Shown one piece after another: positions 1 to 12,503 of a stretch of 64,000 nt of DNA. How positions within the stretch are numbered: the stretch's first letter is position 1; every line of letters starts with the position of its first letter. The DNA lies in the NCBI GenBank assembly GCA_003640385.1, contig RCAB01000073.1:1-64000 (forward strand), read 5' to 3'. The stretch comes from Setaria digitata. Its lineage: Eukaryota > Nematoda > Chromadorea > Rhabditida > Setariidae. A model generated the notes under the pieces. The model saw nothing but the letters and a program-made list of their open reading frames with translations. It ran no database searches and was not told where the DNA came from. The translations under genes were made by a program, and so were the position numbers.

Positions 1-33
<33 letters not shown>

Positions 34-120
34 AATTATAATAATAACAAAATAATAATAACATAATAATAGTAATATTACAATATCATAATAATATAAT
101 TAAAATAATAGTAATAATAT
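1..120. repeat. TAA trinucleotide microsatellite
   Basis: The first ~30 bases are a perfect (TAA)n run. It then decays into interrupted AATAAT/ATAATA units to about position 120. It begins at the window edge, so its full length is unknown. Confidence 0.95.
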
Positions 121-2100
121 AATAATAACAATGATGTATCCGACTAAGTTTCCACATATATAGTCTTTTAAGGATAAGAAACAAGTCTGTCAAATGTTTA
201 AACCGATATGACCTCATCAAATCGAACTTGCTTATTTGGCTTCTCGATCGATTCCATTCGATCGAAATAAAGGCTGATGACATCGTTCAAAACGTTATTA
301 CCGCTTAAATGCGGCTGTGTATGAGATCCATGACTCTAAAGCATATATATTATGTGAAATGTCCTATAAATTCATTGAATGGCGAAGAACTGTCAATGAC
401 ATTTGTACTAAGTAGCAATTTTTCCAAAAATTTCCACTATTGAAAAAATGGCTTTCATGAAAGGCCACAGTCGTCCTACCAGCAAGACTTTGCCTAGATC
501 AAAGGGACATAAAGGAAAAGCTGCCGCGCTGCTCATTCTCCGCACAAAACAGCAGCTTGCCAATGGTGTTTTCGTTGCAGTGTGAAATTCACCTTTATTG
601 CTTGAACAAGCATTTGTTCATTCACGCTGCTGCCCAAGAAATTCTTCACTTCATTGAAGAAGCCCAACTCTTCCGCTGTTAACGCACTGTGCTAAAAGTA
701 TTTTACTGATCATTTAAAGGAATTCTACTCTTTTAAAATTTCAAAAAATAATACTTATCATTTAAGAGCGATGAACAAACTACTAAAAATCGTCTTCCTT
801 CATTGCATTTCTACTGTTCTCAGCAGAGCAATTAATAAACAACATTATTAATTATGCACTGGCGAACTAACGTAATGAGATCTCGATGCTCGTTCCGGTT
901 CTTCCCCTTCGATCGGGCCAGGACCCTTACCTCCCACTACCGAGAGTATCGTCATCGGTTACCGAGATCTGCAAATCATGCATGGCGAACACCATTAATA
1001 AACAACCCTCCCAAATCTTTCTTCATTAAATACTCTTTCAAGCCCTCTCTCCTTACCTTCGTCAAATACCTTTCGAACAAACACTTCATTACCACATTTC
1101 TACCAAATAATATAAATTCTTGCGGAATGACAAACATTTTGGAACGGTGCCAGAATGTTTGTCATCTTGCCATATGTTAAGGAATTTATAGAACCGAGAA
1201 AAGAAAACCATAGGCTTCAAAGCCATCCCGAGAAGATTATATCAAAACACCAAAGATGAAGTTGAATGAGTTAGACCAGATTTTCACTGGGAACCTGATT
1301 CGAATTTTAACCAAACTAGAATGCTTAACCCCGGGAAGATATATTTCAGAGATATGACTTCTCCTTCCTTACCCTCTGTTCATTTTTTACAATGCACTAC
1401 CTTGTGCGAGAGAATATTCCGTACTGTACACACAAACACACAGAGATACGCAATCTCAACCGGTTTACCGGACCCGAACACTATGTCCACCCCCTTTTCC
1501 TCCACCGCCAAAGGTATTACAGGAAGAAAATTTTCCTTGTAAGACTCTCGATTAGAAATACAGCCATTGCAGAAGCAAAATTCGACCCATTCGAACAAAC
1601 GAAGGGAAGGGATGAATATCGGTGTTCTGGATGGGTCCTAATCGGTCTTTTATACCGGTTCTATTGGTTGATGTCAATGCCAATCATTTCTTCCATCGGC
1701 ACTTACCAGAAGACATCAATGTAGTCTGTTAGATATTCCTCATTTAAATGACTCAACAGAATCTTCTACTGGTCATCCATATGATAACCATGTTGATGAT
1801 TTCAGTTTGTGAAACATCGGGAAGTTATTTTCCGCCACCGTTTCCTGAAGAGCAGAACCGAAATCATACATGTTTAAAGCACCTTGCCTGACCTTCACAT
1901 CTTCATCAATTTTTTATTTTGATTTCTCCCAGACATCAGGGAACACCATGGATAACATCACGGTTCAAAGTCACTCCTTTCTAGCTCTCTCTGAGAGTCT
2001 CACAAGCCTTCCGGACATCCCAGGCTAATCGTACCAGTTCATCCCACAGCAGCACATCTACTCATCGCATGGCGCATACCATCCGAAGTTTATGGCAGGG
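121..2100. other. Non-coding or decayed region upstream of the capping-enzyme gene
   Basis: Several short open frames occur on both strands (for example 854-1180 on +), but none resembles a known family or has convincing splice signals. The stretch is less AT-rich than most of the window. It may be the eroded body of a mobile element ending in the GC-rich block at about 2.1-2.45 kb. No intact gene is seen. Confidence 0.5.
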
Positions 2101-2118
2101 CCGCAGACAGATCATGTT

Positions 2119-2455
2119 AAGAGGGGGTGGTAATTTATGACGCTGTTGCTCGTGAGGGGTTATGGGTGGGGTCGGTGTTCCCCTCCCCTTGGGAAGTGAG
2201 TTGCACGTACGGGTTTCTTTCTCCTAAGTTCGATTTCTCGAGTATGGACGTCCTCCCCCAGTGGTTCCTTCTTCCTTCCGCGGTATTATGCACTGCGCTG
2301 GTCGCTTCTCCCTCAGACTGCTCTCCAGTCGCGCCCTGCAACAAACATAAAAGTGGCATCGTGAAATACTAATTTAAAAGTGAGTAGTTCTTTGTTCTCA
2401 GGTTGATCACGTTACAGTGTACCTAGTGCTTCACGGCTGGCCACGATGACATTGT
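2119..2455 (+). mobile_element. Possible decayed LTR-retrotransposon end (polypurine tract plus LTR-like block)
   Basis: A purine run (AAGAGGGGGTGG, 2119-2130) directly follows a short open frame that stops at 2131-2133. Next comes an unusually GC-rich ~300-base block that contrasts with its AT-rich surroundings. An open frame end, a polypurine tract and then a compositionally distinct block is the order expected at the 3' end of an LTR retrotransposon. No second LTR, integrase or reverse transcriptase motif is visible here, so the call is weak. It could instead be an ancient solo LTR or an unrelated GC-rich island. Confidence 0.25.
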
Positions 2456-4056
2456 GACATGGAACCCCTTCTTACTGATATATTTGTCACTCTGTTTTCA
2501 TTGAGCTTTGATTATGTTTTTCTCTTCTAGTTTCCTTTGAATCTTTCACTTTCAGTGATCTCAATATTCGCACTGAGAAGTCGCTTAGTTCAGGTGGGCA
2601 TCACGTAATTGGGATTTAAGGTAAATTCACATTTAATGGAGATGAACATTTTCAGAGATTACATCATAGTGCCACATGGCTGATTTTGTGAGACAGCGAA
2701 GACTGTGCAGGTCCCTGAATCCCAATCACTTATCACCCGACATATGAAACAGTTAATTCGAAGCATTATTCCTCCGATAATTTGAACAATAATTTATTAG
2801 CAGTTTTTTTTAATCTGTCAATGGCAAGATTCATATTTCAAAGCAAAAGGCGCTCTTTACGGAGACAGCAAATATTTCACAAAGACGAGAGTTGGTATAA
2901 TGAATGAAAGTGAATGTGCTTGCATTATTTTTGCCATTTCTATGCTTTTTGTTCGTCATTTATTATTTTCACGAACTGATGAAAAAACCAGCTTCCTTTC
3001 GATTGGTTTCTTTCCGGAATTCAAGTGTTTCCATTCAGTTGGAGGCATAAATTTTTCGGCTTTGTTTTGCGATTATTCTTGTCGATTATTCTTCTCTTAC
3101 GGAAAGTTCTATTTCTTCTTCTTCAGGGTTGAGAATAAAGGATCAGATCAGGTACGTGGTTACGTTATCAGTAATCAGTACGCGGGTAATAACTGGAAAG
3201 CTCTGAAGAAAATCTAATATAATGATATAATGAAATTCACCACCTCATTGCTAAATCTCTTTCACATTCAGTTTTTGCCTATGTTCATCTGAGTCAGCTT
3301 TTTGTTTGCCTAGTTTATTTAGAGAGTCGTACGGGTTGTAAGCTTTCTATTCATTTTTTTTTAATCCCGACTTTGGCCCATTATATTCTTTCGAGGAATG
3401 TTGTTGAAACAGCTTGATTCCTATTATACTGTAGCTTTTCTGTATGATTAATCCGTAATGTCGGCAATTCTTGAACTCATCGAATTGTAGAGCACAGAAT
3501 TCCTTGTTGCAAAATATTTCACTTATACTCACATGTCATACTTCGTTGTATTAAAGATTTTTTCCATTATGCATACCAGCATAGCAAATTGAATGCATCC
3601 TGAAATGGAAATTTTGTTGTACGATAACTTGACATTCCGGAAGTGGTAGGGAAGCCTCGCTATCAAGTTTTAGGTATCAAGACTTGCGGGAATTACTTTA
3701 GAAGTGGAATATGGCTAAAGTTTGAAACCGTTCCTTAAAAGAAAAAAAAGTTGTGGCAATACTTGCATACCAGGCAATTTTTTTCTTTTCTTGTTTTATT
3801 GGTGGGAAATTTTAATACAAAGCAATTGCTTCATTTTTGTCCTGAATTTCAGTTGAATTTAGAGATAATGGGACCTGAGGAATCGGTTGGAAGTCATGCA
3901 TTCTGATTGATCTCGTTTAAGCTATAACTGATAATGTTCCCATTTCCGTTAATATCTTCAGTTTCTCGCCTCGTCGATACCGTTTCTCTTTCTTTTGCAT
4001 TCGTCATTTCCATGTTTATGTATTAGCTTTGATAGAAACTGGAACGTTTACTTTCT
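2456..4056. other. Intergenic region before the capping-enzyme gene
   Basis: T-rich and A-rich sequence with short spurious frames. It presumably includes promoter sequence for the gene starting at 4076, but no specific element can be identified. Confidence 0.5.
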
Positions 4057-4058
4057 AG
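4051..4058 (+). promoter_or_regulatory. Probable trans-splice acceptor for the capping-enzyme mRNA
   Basis: CTTTCTAG lies 17 bases before the ATG at 4076, and no upstream coding exon is visible. This matches a spliced-leader addition site. Inference only; cDNA 5' ends would settle it. Confidence 0.45.
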
Positions 4059-4075
4059 GTTCCCGTTGTCCATTT

Positions 4076-7000
4076 ATGGAGGGGTCGAATGGTGAGTCGA
4101 GACCAGAAACATTGAAGTTGAGTCAGCCTGTAAGTATAGACGCTGAAGTACAAACCGAAGATAGTGGAATGCCTCGTGAAGGGAAGTCTTGTCGTGGTCG
4201 CGGACGGGGACAGTGGAAAGGTGGAAGTCGTGGTGGTCGAGGATTTAAACGTCGGGCACGTGGAGGTAATTTTTTCTTTTCTATCACGAGACATTCCGGG
4301 TAGAAGCTATTAGCATTAGCATAAGAAAGTTGGAAAGTTTTAAAAATTGCCTGTTCAACAACGTTTTTTGATTTCCAATTTTATGTTTAGGTTCCATAGT
4401 TGTTTATACTTATTCGATGTTATCTAGCTATTAGCTATAAGAAAGTGTGAACAAGTTTACCCCCATGTATATAGAACCCATGTATTTTAATTCGGTTATT
4501 GTTTACGTGGAATTCAATCTTTTGGATAATTAAACTCTCCTGGTTTTTCGGAGATGTTGGGCCACGGAACAAACGACGACGGTTTGGTTATAAAGGTACC
4601 GTTGATGATTTCCCGTTTCTTCACGGTGGCAACAGCAAAGATCCGCTAAATTTAAAATCAGTGAAGCCAGTTGATGAAGAGGAAAATATGAAACCAGTCG
4701 ATATAATCATACCGAAGAATATTCATGATCCCCTAAATCTACGAAATGTCAATAAAAATCGTGCTAGGAGGTTAATTTTCTTGCTGTTCAAAAATTTTGG
4801 AGAATCAATATTCGTCATTTGTATGAAGTTCCATTGACGAATAAAAAACCATAATATTCCTTAATGTTCAAGATCACAAGGGAAAATCTTTTATGAATCA
4901 AATACGAATGTGGATTCATAGATATTTCATAGATCAGTTAATGAGGTACAAATAAACTAGAATAATGTGACGATATGAAAGATGTTTGAATACTTTAAGA
5001 TTTAATAGTTATTTTTATTTTTGGGATTCTCTAAAATAGCTAAAAAAAAAGTGCTTGTAAGTGTTTCATTCTTTGATTAGACTTTGTTTCAGAAAAAGAC
5101 GTAATAGTAAGTTGACGGAGAAAGATGATATTGAAGGTAGTAGCGAAAGCTCATCTAAACGACGTGGGAGCATTGCTAGTGGTATAAATGAAAAGAGACA
5201 AGAAGATCCAATTGTGTCACCTGTACCGCTTTCAGTTGTGGTACGTGGTTCTTGCTAATCTGGTCTTATTTAAATATATTGTTTTCATGGTAGGCTTTTA
5301 TTTCTGTTGACCTTTATATGGTATTTTCAAATCCTCTTTTATAATGATTGTTTGTTTTTACTTTTTTTTAAGAGGAAGTTTTCCGGCAACTCATCCAGAA
5401 GACTAGCGCAGCAAAAAATTGAAAAAAAGACACGAAAAATGCAAGAAAACACCGAAAAACCACAGCCAGAATCTGGAGTAGTAGCAGGAGCGAGTAACTC
5501 AGAAGTAGTTGAAACATCCAAAATAGAAAATGAAAAAAATGCAAGAGAGAAAGAGAAGAAAACAGAGAAAAGGGAGAAAAATAATCAAAGGTTTGTTTAT
5601 CATCGTATCATTCTTCGACGAGATAAATTAAATGTGGCGAAGTTTTGGTATTTTTTTTTTCCGGCAAAAATTTTTATTTCTTAATCTTTATTTTTTTTTT
5701 CAGTTAAATTTATAGATATTTTATTGCTTAGAAATATAGTTAGTACTCATCACTGATGTAACTATTTTTCTAGTCTTTTCCTCCTCCTCATTCTTCAGCT
5801 TAAAGCTGCAATTTGATTAGTTCAGTAAGCGGAGATTAATTAAAAAGATGAAAGTCAAGTATTTGATGGCTAAAGATCTTTATGAATGAGTTGATTCTGA
5901 ATATAATACCAAAAATGAATTAACAAGTAAGGCCATTAGAAATAAATCATTTTACAGTTTAGTTACGTGGATTTTTCGATTCGATTTCTTTCCTTCTGCT
6001 TTTGATATGCGTTTGCTTTTTAGATATCGGTATGGTAATTATGCTCGATATTATGGAAGTCGTCTTGAAAAAGGCAGTGGCATCGACCCGCGGATGAAGG
6101 TGTTGAAAAAAGAATGGTTTGAGAAAAAATCGGTTTTGGATATCGGTTGTAATGTTGGCTATTTGACTCTTTCAATTGCCAAAGAGTTTCAGCCAAGAAA
6201 CATCGTTGGTATTGACATTGACGCCCATTTAGTTGGTGTCGCTCGAAAGAATATACGTCACTATTGTGACAAAGATGTACCTGTATGCCTTCTAATCTTC
6301 ATTACTTTCTAAATATTCTATAGAAAAATTTTCGGCGTATGTTCAGGATTTATAAACCAAACAGTATTCTTAACGTTACTGCTTTTTGTTGCTTGTTCTT
6401 TTCCAAATCTTTCGCATCTCGTAACTAATTTGAATTGTCACGGAAATAAGCAATTTAATACTGAAATAACCGTAATCGGCACCTTTCCACTTTACATTGA
6501 GTTTGGGAGCTTTGCTTTTTCGTTATAACGAAAACCAAACGTATTTGCTGGAAAATATTTCAGCGCTCGATTTTTTTAATATTTAATTTAGAATTTTGAT
6601 CCTTATGAAAGTTTTTTCTAGATTGTTGGTGGTTTTCCAGCATCATTTGCCCATCGCTATGGACCATTATCTGCACCTCCTACATCTTTTTCGACCAAAT
6701 TTCCTGATAATATATGGTTCCGTTGTGAAAATTATGTGCTAGAGAGGGACGAATTGCTTGATGCGGTATGCAACTTTAATTTATCAGTTATCACCGATTA
6801 ATGTTTTATTGTTTCATATAAAATCCAATCGACATATTTATTCACTCTGCAGAAGTGATAATATTATCTCTTCAGTTGTGGAAAACTTTGCTGTTTGTCG
6901 AGGTCGTCGAGTACGACATGTTACAGCGCAGCCATCATTAAGTGCAATTTTTTATCTTATAGTAGAAGTACTGTTCATTCCTATTACCACTGAACTGTTT

Positions 7001-8299
7001 GGGTAGTTCTCGTAGAAATTATAAATTTTCGTTTTTGAGGTAAAAGAAGAGTATGACGTTATCATGGCGCTAAGCATCACTAAGTGGATTCACTTGAACT
7101 GGGGAGATGTTGGGATCAAACGTTTCTTCAAACGTGTTTATCGACATCTTCGTCCTGGTGGTCTCTTCATCTTGGAACCACAAAGTTTTGAAACTTATAA
7201 AAAACGAGCGAAATTGACGGTTGGCTTTAGAATTTTACTTGGTCTTCTGTGAAATTGCGCGCACGAGAATTATGAATTTCAATTATTTTATTTTGTTAAT
7301 GCACTCAAATCATTCATGTTGGATATATCACAACATTCTCAAAAAGCAGGCTTCATAATAATTAACTTAAAACTTAGTTCATCATAAGTTAATTTGGTTG
7401 CGTATTTGAATCAAATATAATTTTGGATTTCCTGCATTTTAGAAAAGCATCAATGAGATGTATAAAACAATCGAATTTATGCCAAATGCTTTCCAAGAAT
7501 ATTTGATCACTGATATTGGTTTTGATTCGTGTAAGCATATCGATCCTCCTAAAGCACATACTAAAGGTATTTCAATTTTGTGGGTTGGTATAGTCTACTT
7601 CGTTGTTAAGCGTAATATAATTTAAGTAATTGACTGCCATCTGTAATTTTTTCTTAACGATCAGAATTTTTTTTATTTCTGCGCAATGGATATGGTGCAT
7701 AAGTGAGAAAGTAAAAAAACGAAACCTTAGTAATAAAATTGATTATTCAAGTTCATCTCTGCTTCCTTTCCAGTCTTTCCAATTATTCTTGGATTTCTTA
7801 GTCCATAATGTAATTCCAGGTTTCGAGCGACCAATACAGATATACTACAAGCGGGTGTCTCCTTTTAGCAGAACAGGTTGTTATGACCATGACGGGATTC
7901 CAAAAACTTATACTCCAGATTCAGTTTCATTACGTGGTCTTGATCCTGAAGGCGGCCTAACTGAAATTTCAGAACCGATAGATCATATTCAAGTATGTAA
8001 AATATCTACCGTGGTGCACCGTACTGATCGTTAGTATTCTTTGCTTACTATTTAAATTCGATACTCTGCAAATTAATTTTGGAAATTCTTCGTTTGAGTT
8101 AGAAATAATATCAAGTTGTAGATTGCTGTTCTTAAAAACACAAAATTTACTGACATGTAGGCTGCAAAATTTCGTATAAGGCCTTCATAGTTATTTCCAG
8201 GACAAAGAAATCGTTAACAGTAAAGCGATCTCAGGGAATTCACCTGGGAGAAAAGTTGAAGCAGCGGTAGCTGGCATGTTGGAGCCGTTTGTGATTTAA
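4076..8299 (+). CDS. Bin3/MEPCE-type RNA 5'-gamma-methylphosphate capping methyltransferase
   Basis: Ten exons fit in phase: 4076-4265, 4554-4770, 5093-5240, 5373-5590, 6024-6282, 6622-6765, 7040-7219, 7443-7566, 7820-7992, 8201-8299 (1752 nt, 583 aa). The family uses S-adenosylmethionine to methylate the gamma-phosphate of small nuclear RNAs such as 7SK and U6. Exon 1 ends in an Arg/Gly-rich stretch. Exon 2 carries two DPLNL motifs typical of metazoan MEPCE (about residues 80-130). Exons 3-4 are Lys/Glu/Ser-rich linker. Methyltransferase motif [18 protein letters not shown], lies near residues 295-311, followed by the acidic SAM-ribose region GIDID. The family signature [13 protein letters not shown] is at about 403-415, then [14 protein letters not shown]. 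The C-terminal family element [11 protein letters not shown] is also present. All key motifs are intact, so the enzyme should be active. Exon 7 ends at a non-consensus GTTGGC donor. AATAAA at 8775 is a plausible polyadenylation signal. Confidence 0.93.
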
Positions 8300-9560
8300 A
8301 CATAGATCCTTTTTTGTAGCACTATTTATTGTGAATTTTTTTTTTAATTCCGCATGAAATCTCCAGAATTTTTAAAATTCATCGTTATTTTGATATCTTT
8401 TGCAAGGTTTCAGTGAAGATGTAGGTTTGTACAAATTTATAATTTGACGAACTTCCGGACAAATATGATGAATAATTCTGTGCTTATTCTACTTTTCTTA
8501 GAAGGCGCATTCCGGATTGCAGCTTCAGTTGTGATAGAATAACGTGAGATATTTCCTTCGTTTGCTTTTATACAAGATTATAAATAGCATTCTAAATAGA
8601 GGCTTTTATTTTCAACACACCTGGTGTTCTCTTTGATTACGGTAAACCTGTTTGTGTTGCTTTTCTTTGTTTTCCATGCTTTGTTCGTAAATTTCATTGT
8701 TTTATTGGTTTAAAAAGGAATGATTTTTTCCATTTTCTTAATCATTTTCGTTATTTTGAAGATTGAAATTGTGGAATAAACCAAAGTTTGTTTATTTGAC
8801 TAAATCTCACTAGCAGTAAGCATCCATTATTGCAGTATACTTTTAATAAAATGAAGCATTAGTCTCTTGGAATTTCTCACTTTGCAAATGGATAGGCTTT
8901 ACGGGTGTGAATTCATCACTAGATTCAAATTGCACTCACGCTTTACTTTATATGCAACAGTTGATGAAGTTAGTAGTAGTTTTCGCGGAAGTCTCATTCT
9001 GGGTTCAACGATTTCACTTTGATTGTGGTTCTAGGTGTGATATTCTCTTACTAAAACGAAGTCATTCAGATGGAATTCTTCGTTGCGGGGAAAATTTTTG
9101 CCTTTAAAAACTTAAACTTTTCTTTTGGCAGACATCCTCAGATAATATTATGCACTTTACGCGACCGCAAGACATCGGGATTCATGGATTTCTTGCTTAA
9201 CTTTCTGATTCATGTTATCTGAATAAGTAGAATGTTGTATTTGTGTCATTATAAGTATTATTTGATGTAATCTCGTCTAGGAAGTGGGATAAATCATTTT
9301 CCTTGTTCCATCAAATTATAATTTGCCGTGCAATACTGCAGGAAGATTAGTGCTGATTTGAATATTTTTAGTCTGTTTTGAGGTCTCAGAAGGTTCCTTT
9401 AAATGAGTGGTAGCTAAAAAGTGATGTTTATAGATTTAAGTTTTCCTCTTTCTACGTCATTAATAAAAATTTTTGTTCCTATGAGCTGATTACGATTATT
9501 CCCTCCAAAATCAACTTTTAAGGTAGGATTTCCTCTATTATTTCATCCTTTTTTTATCAT
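8300..9560. other. 3' UTR and intergenic interval between capping enzyme and orphan gene
   Basis: AT-rich. It contains AATAAA at 8775-8780, about 475 bases after the stop codon, which could end the upstream mRNA. The open frame at 8907-9107 (+) lacks family features and is treated as chance. The two genes share a strand with ~1.27 kb between them, so an operon cannot be excluded, but nothing in the sequence demands one. Confidence 0.5.
8775..8780 (+). terminator. Candidate polyadenylation signal AATAAA
   Basis: Canonical hexamer downstream of the capping-enzyme stop codon at 8297-8299. It was picked by position only. Confidence 0.4.
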
Positions 9561-9566
9561 TTCCAG
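9557..9566 (+). promoter_or_regulatory. Probable trans-splice acceptor for the 501-codon orphan gene
   Basis: TTTTTTATCATTTCCAG ends at 9566, two bases before the ATG at 9569. A strong acceptor directly against a start codon, with no upstream coding exon, is the spliced-leader pattern. Confidence 0.55.
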
Positions 9567-9568
9567 AG

Positions 9569-11074
9569 ATGGAGTGGCCAAAATTTGATTTTGTTAAGTG
9601 TTCGTATAGTCAACGACGACAATTGCCCGATAATGGAAAATCGAATTGTGGTTTGAAGAAGGGTCGACGTAAAGCTTATCGATCTTTCGTGACCGATTTT
9701 GAAAATATCAATTCTGTTAAAGAGGAAGGTTCAGCAGGTAAAAAAACAGTACAAAATAGAAGCACTGTAACCCTTCATCAGCACACCGGCTCAAAAAAAG
9801 ATTCTTTTCAAGTGGATGAGAAATTAAATACAAAGAGGATACCACCACTGTCCCCAGTTCTCGTCAATGGATTCTTGAGGAATCCATTGGCATATTCGCT
9901 AGAAAATTCAAATTCGAATATGGCGGAAATATTAACTTCCGCGAAGTGTACAAGTCTCTTAAATCCAGTGCCAGTTAACATTTTGCAATGTAGAAGTTCG
10001 ACTACTCCCGAATTTTCGAAGTCCATTTTTACTCCGTCTCATTCAAAAAAGTTGCTGCTGTCGGACATAAATCCAATTTTCTCTTCACGAAGGTCAGAAG
10101 TAATATCAGAAGGTCATGATTTTGGCAACTTCCTGGGAACTAGTGATTCTTCCATCATCGCGCTAAAAAAGTTTGAAGATCTGACAGAATGCGCTGATAT
10201 TTGTGATTTGAAGTGTAGAGGAAATAATAAAGCAAATCATGACACGAAATTGCTTCCGCCTTCGCGCACGGTGACATCAAGAAACATTCACTCTTCCACC
10301 AGCTCTTTAATATTTCCAGAAACTCCTTCTTCTTCTGAAAGGGATCGTAAGCATCTGAACAGAAACGAAAATTCTCCAAACTTAACTTCTTCACCATTAG
10401 CTTATTTGTCTGATACACCCAGTACAGTACAGGATGTACGGAGCTGTAGTGATGCTCTCCAAAACCATTCCCTATGTGTTGATGATTCCGGAAGTGTGTT
10501 CACTGCAGGCGAGCAATCCCTTGACTGTTTTTCCGATGTAACTATTCATGAAGTGGAGGCAAGCGATTTAGATTTTGAATCAATGAAGAGTACGTCTTCA
10601 CCATCGGGAAACCGATTAAAAATTTATGACATCCAGGATGAAAATGATGAAATGATATATCAAAGGCCGCATCATCGCTTAAGTAAACTCGCCGAAACTC
10701 TCAAACGACGAATGCTCATTGGTTCATCGGATTTAGCGATGTGGAAATGCGAGAAACCTAAGCAACGTCCGGTAAGGCAAGTTACGGTGACCTCGAGTGC
10801 AGAGCAGTGGGGACTTTGCTGGACCTTAATAAAGAATGTTAACGGTTCAGAAACTGTCCACGTTATCGATTCCGAACCAATAAAAAGGGCAGTGGTGCAG
10901 TTTTCCAGGAAGAGAAGTCTAGAACGAAATGCTAATGATGGTCAGCAAGGCTGTACTCCGCTTGATTCATCACAGCAAACTTCAAATGAAGGAATTTTCA
11001 ATCTTTATCAGCCCCTTTCGAAGCTCACTACTTTCTCCGGTGAATTTATTTTAGCACCTCGTTATTATCGATAA
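9569..11074 (+). CDS. Single-exon serine-rich protein of unknown function (501 aa)
   Basis: I do not recognise this protein. It is one uninterrupted reading frame, which is striking beside neighbours with ten or more exons. It is polar, Ser/Thr/Asn-rich and without obvious membrane segments. The N-terminus is basic (RRQLPDNGK, then KKGRRKAYRSF). The middle (about residues 100-340) is low-complexity and probably disordered, with SP/TP dipeptides that could be phosphorylation sites. The C-terminal part is better ordered: about residues 370-450 contain LSKLAETLKRRMLIGSSDLA, then a Trp/Lys/Arg-rich block with AEQWGLCWTLI, and this is where any conserved domain should be sought. The ATG follows a strong splice acceptor by two bases. 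AATAAA at 11656 may end the transcript. A nuclear regulatory or scaffold role is possible but unsupported. Confidence 0.85.
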   Translation: MEWPKFDFVKCSYSQRRQLPDNGKSNCGLKKGRRKAYRSFVTDFENINSVKEEGSAGKKTVQNRSTVTLHQHTGSKKDSFQVDEKLNTKRIPPLSPVLVNGFLRNPLAYSLENSNSNMAEILTSAKCTSLLNPVPVNILQCRSSTTPEFSKSIFTPSHSKKLLLSDINPIFSSRRSEVISEGHDFGNFLGTSDSSIIALKKFEDLTECADICDLKCRGNNKANHDTKLLPPSRTVTSRNIHSSTSSLIFPETPSSSERDRKHLNRNENSPNLTSSPLAYLSDTPSTVQDVRSCSDALQNHSLCVDDSGSVFTAGEQSLDCFSDVTIHEVEASDLDFESMKSTSSPSGNRLKIYDIQDENDEMIYQRPHHRLSKLAETLKRRMLIGSSDLAMWKCEKPKQRPVRQVTVTSSAEQWGLCWTLIKNVNGSETVHVIDSEPIKRAVVQFSRKRSLERNANDGQQGCTPLDSSQQTSNEGIFNLYQPLSKLTTFSGEFILAPRYYR

Positions 11075-11655
11075 ATTAATGTCTTTAAAAGGTAAGAGTA
11101 TATCTATTGATTTGGAATTATGAGGTAATGGAGGAATACTTTTAACACTTTAATATCTTTTTTCCCCACTATTGATGACTAAAAAGTAAATAGATTTTGA
11201 AATTTGTTTGAAGTAATTTTTCTAGATCGTTTGATATTTTTTGTTTTCTCAGCACATTTTTCTGGTCAATACGTATTATTCATTTTTGTTTGTTAGCGGT
11301 CTGTTCAAATGGTTCGCTGAAAAAAAATACTGATATGTAGAAATTAATTTCATGTTGCGACACAAGAAGTTATAGTAAGTGAACTCTCTAACTCTTTTGT
11401 CGGATAAGTTAATGAAAAGAACCAACTTTTGAGTTCCCTCTGAGGGGAATTCACAAAATATAAAGTGCGACCGTTTGAAGTCTGATATTCCAGTTATATG
11501 TTTGCCAAATTGTTTATCCTTTTCTTCGTTATTTTTAGACTTGTCTCCACTATAAATTATTCTGCTGTGCTTTACGTTCTTTCAGTTTAATTGACCAAAC
11601 ATTGATTTTTCTTTTTATTTATAGGCAAGAGTTTTGTTTTTGTAGTTCAAAGCCG

Positions 11656-11661
11656 AATAAA
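11656..11661 (+). terminator. Candidate polyadenylation signal AATAAA
   Basis: Canonical hexamer about 580 bases after the 501-codon gene's stop codon. Positional inference. Confidence 0.35.
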
Positions 11662-12500
11662 GTCTTTTATATTATGAAACAAACTAATACATGAAGGAGG
11701 CTCGGTATATGAGATCGTCGAGCTAAGTATTGGCAAAAAAAGAAAGAGATTAAGACGATTTTCAACCAAATCATATGAGTGGGTTAGAAAAATTATTCAG
11801 TTGCCAGATTCGTGACTCAAGCAAGATTCAAGCTATCTTATCTCTTTCGTACATAAAACTCTTAGAGTACTACTTACGCTTCAATTCGTATGCGACTTAC
11901 GAAGCTCTGAATTAAGCCATGCTGTATTGTTGAACTCCTGATGATTTTACGTGGAGATTCTGGATCAAGCAAGTTCAATCCTTAACAAATAACTGCTGCG
12001 AATGATGGAATGAGATCGCTGGTTTTTCCATTGTCTTTCGATGGTAACTGCAATTAGCATTAGGGTTTCTCACCCGTCATAAAGTAGCGGTTGTTAATGT
12101 ATGGTGTAAGTTGTATGCAGATGCTCAGGTTACAATGGTAAAATACGGGACAAATGCAGAGACAAAAATGGTTTTTTCAGAGCATTTTGTGACATTGCAC
12201 ATTTCGCAAAGTAATTATTCGACTTTTCAAATGAAATTCATTTAATTAAATGTGGCAGAAACCTATAAATATCTCCTTATTTCGAAAATTTCTCCATTTT
12301 ACAATAATTTCCTTTCGTGGAAGGTTGTTGACTAGCGAGGCCTGAAACATTACAATTATATGCTGCGAAAGTCCCACGCTTATAATTTCTAAAAACTTAT
12401 TGAAATTGAATTGAGGACAATTAATTTAGGAGGAGAAAAATTGACTGAGTCTAAATGAAAATCACTAGGTAAATGATGTTTAAAATTGAAGAGTACCATG
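11662..12500 (+). other. Region with weak PLAT-like coding traces
   Basis: Around 12118-12170, after TTGTATGCAG, one frame reads DAQVTMVKYGTNAETK, resembling the second strand of a PLAT domain (usually T-D-A-N-V-x-x-x-x-Y-G-x-N-G-x-T). Around 11690-11810 a short open frame reads VYEIVELSIGKKRKRLRRFS with no match I know. These may be further exons, possibly decayed, of the PLAT gene that follows. Splice joins could not be resolved. Confidence 0.3.
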
Positions 12501-12503
12501 GTA

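Noticed and set aside
854..1180. 108-codon + strand frame
   Set aside because: No recognisable domain, signal or splice context; possibly part of a decayed element.
10155..10418. 87-codon - strand open frame
   Set aside because: It lies entirely inside the 501-codon + gene and has no independent features.
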